DNA of 19,929 nt, taken from assembly GCA_041392205.1 (NCBI GenBank), contig JAWKMO010000028.1, positions 1 to 19,929 of the forward strand, written 5' to 3'. Source of the stretch: Halomarinibacterium sp041392205. Its GTDB lineage: Bacteria > Bacteroidota > Bacteroidia > Flavobacteriales > Flavobacteriaceae. Positions 16,801-19,929 of this stretch are shown in pieces. Positions within the stretch are counted from its first letter, which is position 1; each line of letters opens with the position of its first letter. The notes beneath the pieces were generated by a model that was given only the letters and a program-made list of their open reading frames with translations, was not told the DNA's origin and ran no database searches. The position numbers were made by a program, and so were the translations under genes.

Positions 16801-17120
16801 AAAAACATAGGCTTCCATTTGGAGCTCAAATTTCATCGGTTAATGATATTTGGATAGAAGATTTTAATAATGACCATAATTTAGACCTTCTTTTAGTGGG
16901 AAATAATTTTGAAATCAGTACCCAATTAAGTAGATTGGATGCTTCTCGCGGAACGCTGTTATTAAATGACGGAAAAGCCAATTTTTCAGAAAAGAAAGAG
17001 GAAACCTTTACACTATCCGGTGCTTGTAGAAATATCGAAAAGCTAACAATGAAAGGTGAAAGTTATTTTATAGTCGTTAGAAACAATAACAACCCTATTT
17101 TTTTAAAGAAAAAGAATTAA
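13815..17120 (+). CDS. Large VCBS/FG-GAP repeat lipoprotein with ASPIC/UnbV-like segment (CRTAC1-like)
   Basis: 1101 residues. The lipoprotein signal ends in ILSC with Cys18, followed by GEKEE, which suits surface export. At least seven calcium-binding DxDxDG-type loops lie in the N-terminal half (starting near D66, D118, D180, D251, D306, D388, D480), each followed by short strands such as DLYIT, the pattern of VCBS/FG-GAP beta-propeller blades. Residues ~525-600 (NRFGIGAKVIVF ... DSLHIIWPN) resemble the ASPIC/UnbV domain. A second propeller-like half has loops near D657, D767, D828, D878 and D1016, several degenerate (DS in place of DG). No catalytic motif is recognised. Such proteins are often encoded beside SusC/SusD pairs in Flavobacteriia, so a glycan-binding or scaffolding surface role is plausible but unproven. 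The next gene is a paralogue. Confidence 0.9.
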   Translation: MLFKKLLFFSFITFILSCGEKEEVLFSKLSNSITKIDFQNKIQSNVNLNILNYIYYYNGAGVASADFNNDGLIDLYFTANQSEDKLYLNKGQFTFQDITKEAQIDNAENWTNGVSIVDINQDGWMDIYICKTGDYLSIKGKNLLYVNQGLQKNNIPIFKEEASKYNLDFIGFSTQASFFDYDLDGDLDLYLLNHSTNPNQNYGKGSARTLPNKESGDKLFENKNGIFEDVSEISGIFQSKISYGLGVSTSDINNDGYTDLYISNDFFENDYLYINQGNKTFKEVIHTENPPLGHTTHYSMGNDIADINNDGFTDIISVDMLPEDLKTYKTSGTEFNYQNYINYIKNGYAYQYMQNTLQLNNGNGSFSETGYLSGISATEWSWSPLIADFDNDGLNDLYITNGIKGATNDMDFINFIANDQIQKTLGATMTEKEMEFIKKIPEKKTSNYIFRNKGNNEFENTTKSWTSPLPSFSNGAAYADLDNDGDLDLIVNNVNEPAFILENKLNERFKKRSFLKINFEGNAPNRFGIGAKVIVFSGNKKLIKENYTTRGYLSSVAPEVHFGLDTLQKIDSLHIIWPNHAFETLKNIIPKQTLKVTQNKAKGNYYKTFKNKATTLLTQVDAPFEYRHVENSNIEFNRDPLTPFSTANEGPSVSIVDTNNDGLEDVFLSGAKGQASQLFIQKKEGLFALQQETLFEEDAINEDVSHVFFDATTNGYKDLIVVSGGNEFITGKAVTPRLYLNKGGVFQKDTTQFTNVFVNASKVTAIDLDNDSNLDICITSNGIPQKFGHTPQQYLFKNDGKGNFTDITKEFGQEFSDIGNCNDIFWIDINNDSFTDAIVVGDWMPVSLFINDGKRLTLQKNNGLDASNGFWNSVKAADFDHDGDIDLVAGNWGLNSRLQASKKEPITLYKMDFDGNSSEETVVTYFYQGTETTVASKEELAKQMPFINKKYLSYKEFANATIAEVFSAEKLQKSLQKKVFELATCYFENTGNNSFKKHRLPFGAQISSVNDIWIEDFNNDHNLDLLLVGNNFEISTQLSRLDASRGTLLLNDGKANFSEKKEETFTLSGACRNIEKLTMKGESYFIVVRNNNNPIFLKKKN

Positions 17121-17124
17121 ACAA

Positions 17125-19929
17125 ATGATACCATTGTCAAAAATATCCCTTATTGCTTTTAGCTTAATTATTTTTAGTTGTCATTCAAAAAAAAACGAAG
17201 CCGTTTCAGAAACCGCTTCCCCAACACTTTTTTCGTTGGTAGCTTCTTCGCACTCCAACATTACTTTTACTAACAAAGTAGTAAATCAAAAGGACTTTAA
17301 CATCTTTAAATACAGAAACTTCTACAATGGAGGCGGTGTAGCCATTGGCGACATCAATAACGATGGTCTGTCCGACATCTACTTAACAGCAAATATGGAG
17401 GAAAATAAATTGTACCTCAATAAAGGAAATATGGTTTTTGAAGATATCACCCAAAGTGCTGGAGTAGCAGGAAATAAACCCTGGTCCACAGGGGTGGTAA
17501 TGGTAGATGTAAATGCAGATGGCCTACTGGATATTTATGTAAGTAATGCTGGAAATATGGAAGGGGAAAATCATAACAACGATTTATATATTAATAATGG
17601 CGATCTCACTTTTACCGAAAAAGCCAAAGAATACAATCTTGCAGAAACAGGTTTTACAACCCACGCTTCGTTTTTTGACTACGATCTCGATGGCGATTTA
17701 GACGCATACATACTTAACAATAGTAATATTCCCGTAAGCAGTTTAGGATTTGCACACCAAAGAAACGTTCGTGCTCAGGATTGGAACGTCCCAAAAATGT
17801 TTCGAGGGGTAGGCGATATGTTACTTAGAAATGACAACGGAAAATTTGTAGACGTAAGCGAAGCGGCTGGAATTTATGGAAGTTTAATAGGCTTTGGATT
17901 AGGGGTCATGGTAAGTGATGTAAACAACGATTTATATCCAGATATTTATGTGTCTAACGACTTTTACGAACGCGATTATCTATATATCAACAATCATGAT
18001 GGAACCTTTACAGAAGATATCAAAAATTGGATGTCTCATTTGTGCCTATCGGCAATGGGGGTAGATATGGCCGATATTAATAACGATGGAAATGCCGATA
18101 TTTTTATTACCGATATGCTTCCCGAAGGCGATGAGCGGGTAAAATCGGTGATGGAATTTGAGGGTTATAATGTCTTTAAATTAAAACAAGAAAAAGATTT
18201 TTACCAACAGTATATTCAAAACACCTTACAACTTAATAATGGTAATGGAAGTTACTCCGAAATTGCCTATTTCAGTGGTGTTTCGGCAACCGATTGGAGT
18301 TGGTCTGGGTTATTATTTGATATGGATAATGATGGATTTCGTGATATTTATGTCACTAACGGAATTAATCATGACCTTACCGATTTGGACTTTGTAGACT
18401 TTTTCGCCAATGAAATTATCCAAGATATGGCCCTTACTGGAAAGAAAGAAGCCATCGACTCTATTATTAATAAAATGCCAGTAGTCCCAATTCCAAACTA
18501 TGCTTTTAAAAACAATCGCGATTTAACTTTTACAAATAGCGCAGAAACATGGGGGTTAGGTGTGCCTAGCATGTCTAATGGAGCCGCCTATGGCGATTTG
18601 GATAATGATGGCGATTTGGATTTGGTTGTAAACAACGTCAATATGCAATCCTTTTTATATCAAAATAATACCGAAAAACTTTCAAAATTTAATCATATTA
18701 CATTAAAATTTGAAGGGGACGACAAAAATCCGTTCGCCGTGGGAACTACAGTAAAATTGTATTATGAAAATAATGTGGTGCTTCAAGAATTAATTCCTTC
18801 GAGAGGGTTTCAATCGTCTATGGATTACCCAATGACTATTGGTTTGGGTGAGGCTACAAAAATAGATTCCATTCGTGTAATTTGGCCTAATCAAACCACT
18901 TCCAAAGTTGAAAATGTAGCTGTAAATAACGTAGTTATTTTCAAACAAAAAGAAAATAATGGGATGTATAAAATCCCTAAAAAGGAGTCACAAAAAACCT
19001 TTTTAAAAGAAGTATCCAACACACAATTAACCCAACATAAAGAGAACGATTACAACGACTTTGATTATGAAGGGCTAATTAATAAAAAATTATCACAGGA
19101 AGGACCCAGTATGGCCGTAGGAGACATTAATGGCGATGGCAATGAAGATTTATTTATGGGAGGTGCAAAAGATCAAGCAGGAATTTTCTTTCTGCATTCT
19201 GGAAATGGAAATTTAAAGCCTAAAAATAGCATTGCATTAGAAGCCGATAAATTATTTGAAGACACCGCAGCAGCATTTTTTGATGCCGATAACGATGGCG
19301 ATTTGGATCTTATGGTAGGTTCTGGAGGCAACCAAGTAAATGAAGCTGAGAGAGAAAGTGTTCGTTTGTATTTAAATGACGGTAAAGGGAACTTTAACAA
19401 GGGAAGTCTTCCTCAAATTTCAAGTATTCATAATATTTCAGTTATTGCTACAAATGATTATGATAACGATGGCGATGAAGATGTATTTGTAGGTTCGCGA
19501 AGTATTGTGGGGGTTTATGGAATGGACCCAAATCACGTTTTTTTACAAAATGAAGGAAATGGAACCTTTAAAAATGTGTCGCAAAAAGTGGTGGCAGAAG
19601 TGAAACAAAGTGGCATGATTACCGATGCAAAATGGGTTGACATAGATGGAGACACCCTAAAAGAACTTATCACAGTTTCCGATTGGGGCGCTCCCTTAGT
19701 CTATAAAAACACACAAGGAATCCTCAAAAAACAACCTTCCCCCCTAGAAACTTTACAAGGCTGGTGGAATATTCTCATGCCCGTGGATATTGATGGTGAC
19801 GGAGATGAAGACTTTATTTTAGGAAATCAAGGTAAAAATTTGCATTATACCCCTTCTGCTAAAAATGTCATGAAGCTTTGGGTAAACGATTTTGATAATA
19901 ATGGTACTTACGAGCAAATTATTACACAA
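17125..19929 (+). CDS. Second VCBS/FG-GAP repeat lipoprotein, paralogue of the previous gene (3' end missing)
   Basis: ATG at 17125, four bases after the previous stop. The frame stays open to the right edge (935 residues seen). By alignment with its neighbour about 180 residues are probably missing. The lipoprotein signal ends IIFSC with Cys19. Architecture follows the previous protein: Ca-binding loops near D76, D128, D185, D265, D316, D399 and D491, an ASPIC/UnbV-like part (~535-606, with DSIRVIWPN), then second-half loops near D667, D720, D779, D839, D888 and D922. One loop (SDVNNDLYPD, ~264-273) has lost the glycine. Shared landmark peptides include QNTLQLNNGNGS, ITDMLPE/SVDMLPE and SNGAAY. 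Like its neighbour it has no visible catalytic site, and a surface binding or scaffolding role in the sugar locus is inferred from context only. It is probably co-transcribed and co-translated with the upstream paralogue. Confidence 0.88.
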   Translation, partial: MIPLSKISLIAFSLIIFSCHSKKNEAVSETASPTLFSLVASSHSNITFTNKVVNQKDFNIFKYRNFYNGGGVAIGDINNDGLSDIYLTANMEENKLYLNKGNMVFEDITQSAGVAGNKPWSTGVVMVDVNADGLLDIYVSNAGNMEGENHNNDLYINNGDLTFTEKAKEYNLAETGFTTHASFFDYDLDGDLDAYILNNSNIPVSSLGFAHQRNVRAQDWNVPKMFRGVGDMLLRNDNGKFVDVSEAAGIYGSLIGFGLGVMVSDVNNDLYPDIYVSNDFYERDYLYINNHDGTFTEDIKNWMSHLCLSAMGVDMADINNDGNADIFITDMLPEGDERVKSVMEFEGYNVFKLKQEKDFYQQYIQNTLQLNNGNGSYSEIAYFSGVSATDWSWSGLLFDMDNDGFRDIYVTNGINHDLTDLDFVDFFANEIIQDMALTGKKEAIDSIINKMPVVPIPNYAFKNNRDLTFTNSAETWGLGVPSMSNGAAYGDLDNDGDLDLVVNNVNMQSFLYQNNTEKLSKFNHITLKFEGDDKNPFAVGTTVKLYYENNVVLQELIPSRGFQSSMDYPMTIGLGEATKIDSIRVIWPNQTTSKVENVAVNNVVIFKQKENNGMYKIPKKESQKTFLKEVSNTQLTQHKENDYNDFDYEGLINKKLSQEGPSMAVGDINGDGNEDLFMGGAKDQAGIFFLHSGNGNLKPKNSIALEADKLFEDTAAAFFDADNDGDLDLMVGSGGNQVNEAERESVRLYLNDGKGNFNKGSLPQISSIHNISVIATNDYDNDGDEDVFVGSRSIVGVYGMDPNHVFLQNEGNGTFKNVSQKVVAEVKQSGMITDAKWVDIDGDTLKELITVSDWGAPLVYKNTQGILKKQPSPLETLQGWWNILMPVDIDGDGDEDFILGNQGKNLHYTPSAKNVMKLWVNDFDNNGTYEQIITQ

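Noticed and set aside
13815..19929. Recurring short DNA similarities such as GAT-AAT-GAT-GGC resembling a repeat array
   Set aside because: These encode the DxDxDG calcium loops of VCBS/FG-GAP repeats and vary in spacing and sequence. There are no identical repeats with unique spacers, so this is not a CRISPR array.

Overview
The window looks like a chromosomal segment from a marine or soil member of the Flavobacteriaceae (Bacteroidota). The reasons are low GC, A-rich leaders without Shine-Dalgarno sequences, several perfect or near-perfect TAnnTTTG -7 promoter elements, a SusC/SusD-type outer-membrane uptake pair, and the coaX - outer-membrane protein - TPR gene order. The genus cannot be told from the sequence.

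Layout. (1) 1-3078, minus strand: a housekeeping cluster read from right to left, made of coaX (type III pantothenate kinase), an outer-membrane beta-barrel protein that starts at TTG inside the coaX stop codon, and a secreted TPR protein cut by the left edge. (2) 3157-3305, minus: a tRNA-Phe(GAA) with its own promoter and terminator. (3) 3332-7110, minus: a tightly coupled three-gene operon for fructose-containing sugars, in transcription order a GH32 beta-fructosidase lipoprotein, an MFS sugar porter and a PfkB-family fructokinase. Both gene junctions use the same 8-base stop/start overlap. (4) 7239-8276, minus: a LacI-family regulator with its own candidate -7 element and a perfect CG-centred palindrome upstream. 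(5) 8277-8947: a 671-bp AT-rich intergenic region holding the palindrome and two long perfect inverted repeats (26-bp and 16-bp arms). (6) 8948-13629, plus: SusC-like TonB-dependent receptor and SusD-like lipoprotein, followed by a strong intrinsic terminator. (7) 13815-19929, plus: two tandem, paralogous, very large lipoproteins with many calcium-binding VCBS/FG-GAP loops and a central ASPIC/UnbV-like segment. The second is cut by the right edge.

How the genes work together (inference from families and context): the plus-strand SusC/SusD pair would bind and import oligosaccharides across the outer membrane, possibly helped by the two VCBS/ASPIC lipoproteins, which sit where other loci carry SusE/SusF-type surface glycan-binding proteins. 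The GH32 enzyme releases fructose (from fructan or sucrose-type glycans), the MFS porter carries the monosaccharide or disaccharide into the cytoplasm, and the kinase phosphorylates it. The LacI regulator probably senses a fructose-related ligand and may control both divergent arms. This is a compact fructan/sucrose polysaccharide-utilisation locus. Its less ordinary parts are the structured lacI-susC intergenic region and the two tandem ~1100-residue VCBS lipoproteins. Nothing in the window clearly proves a wholly new system.
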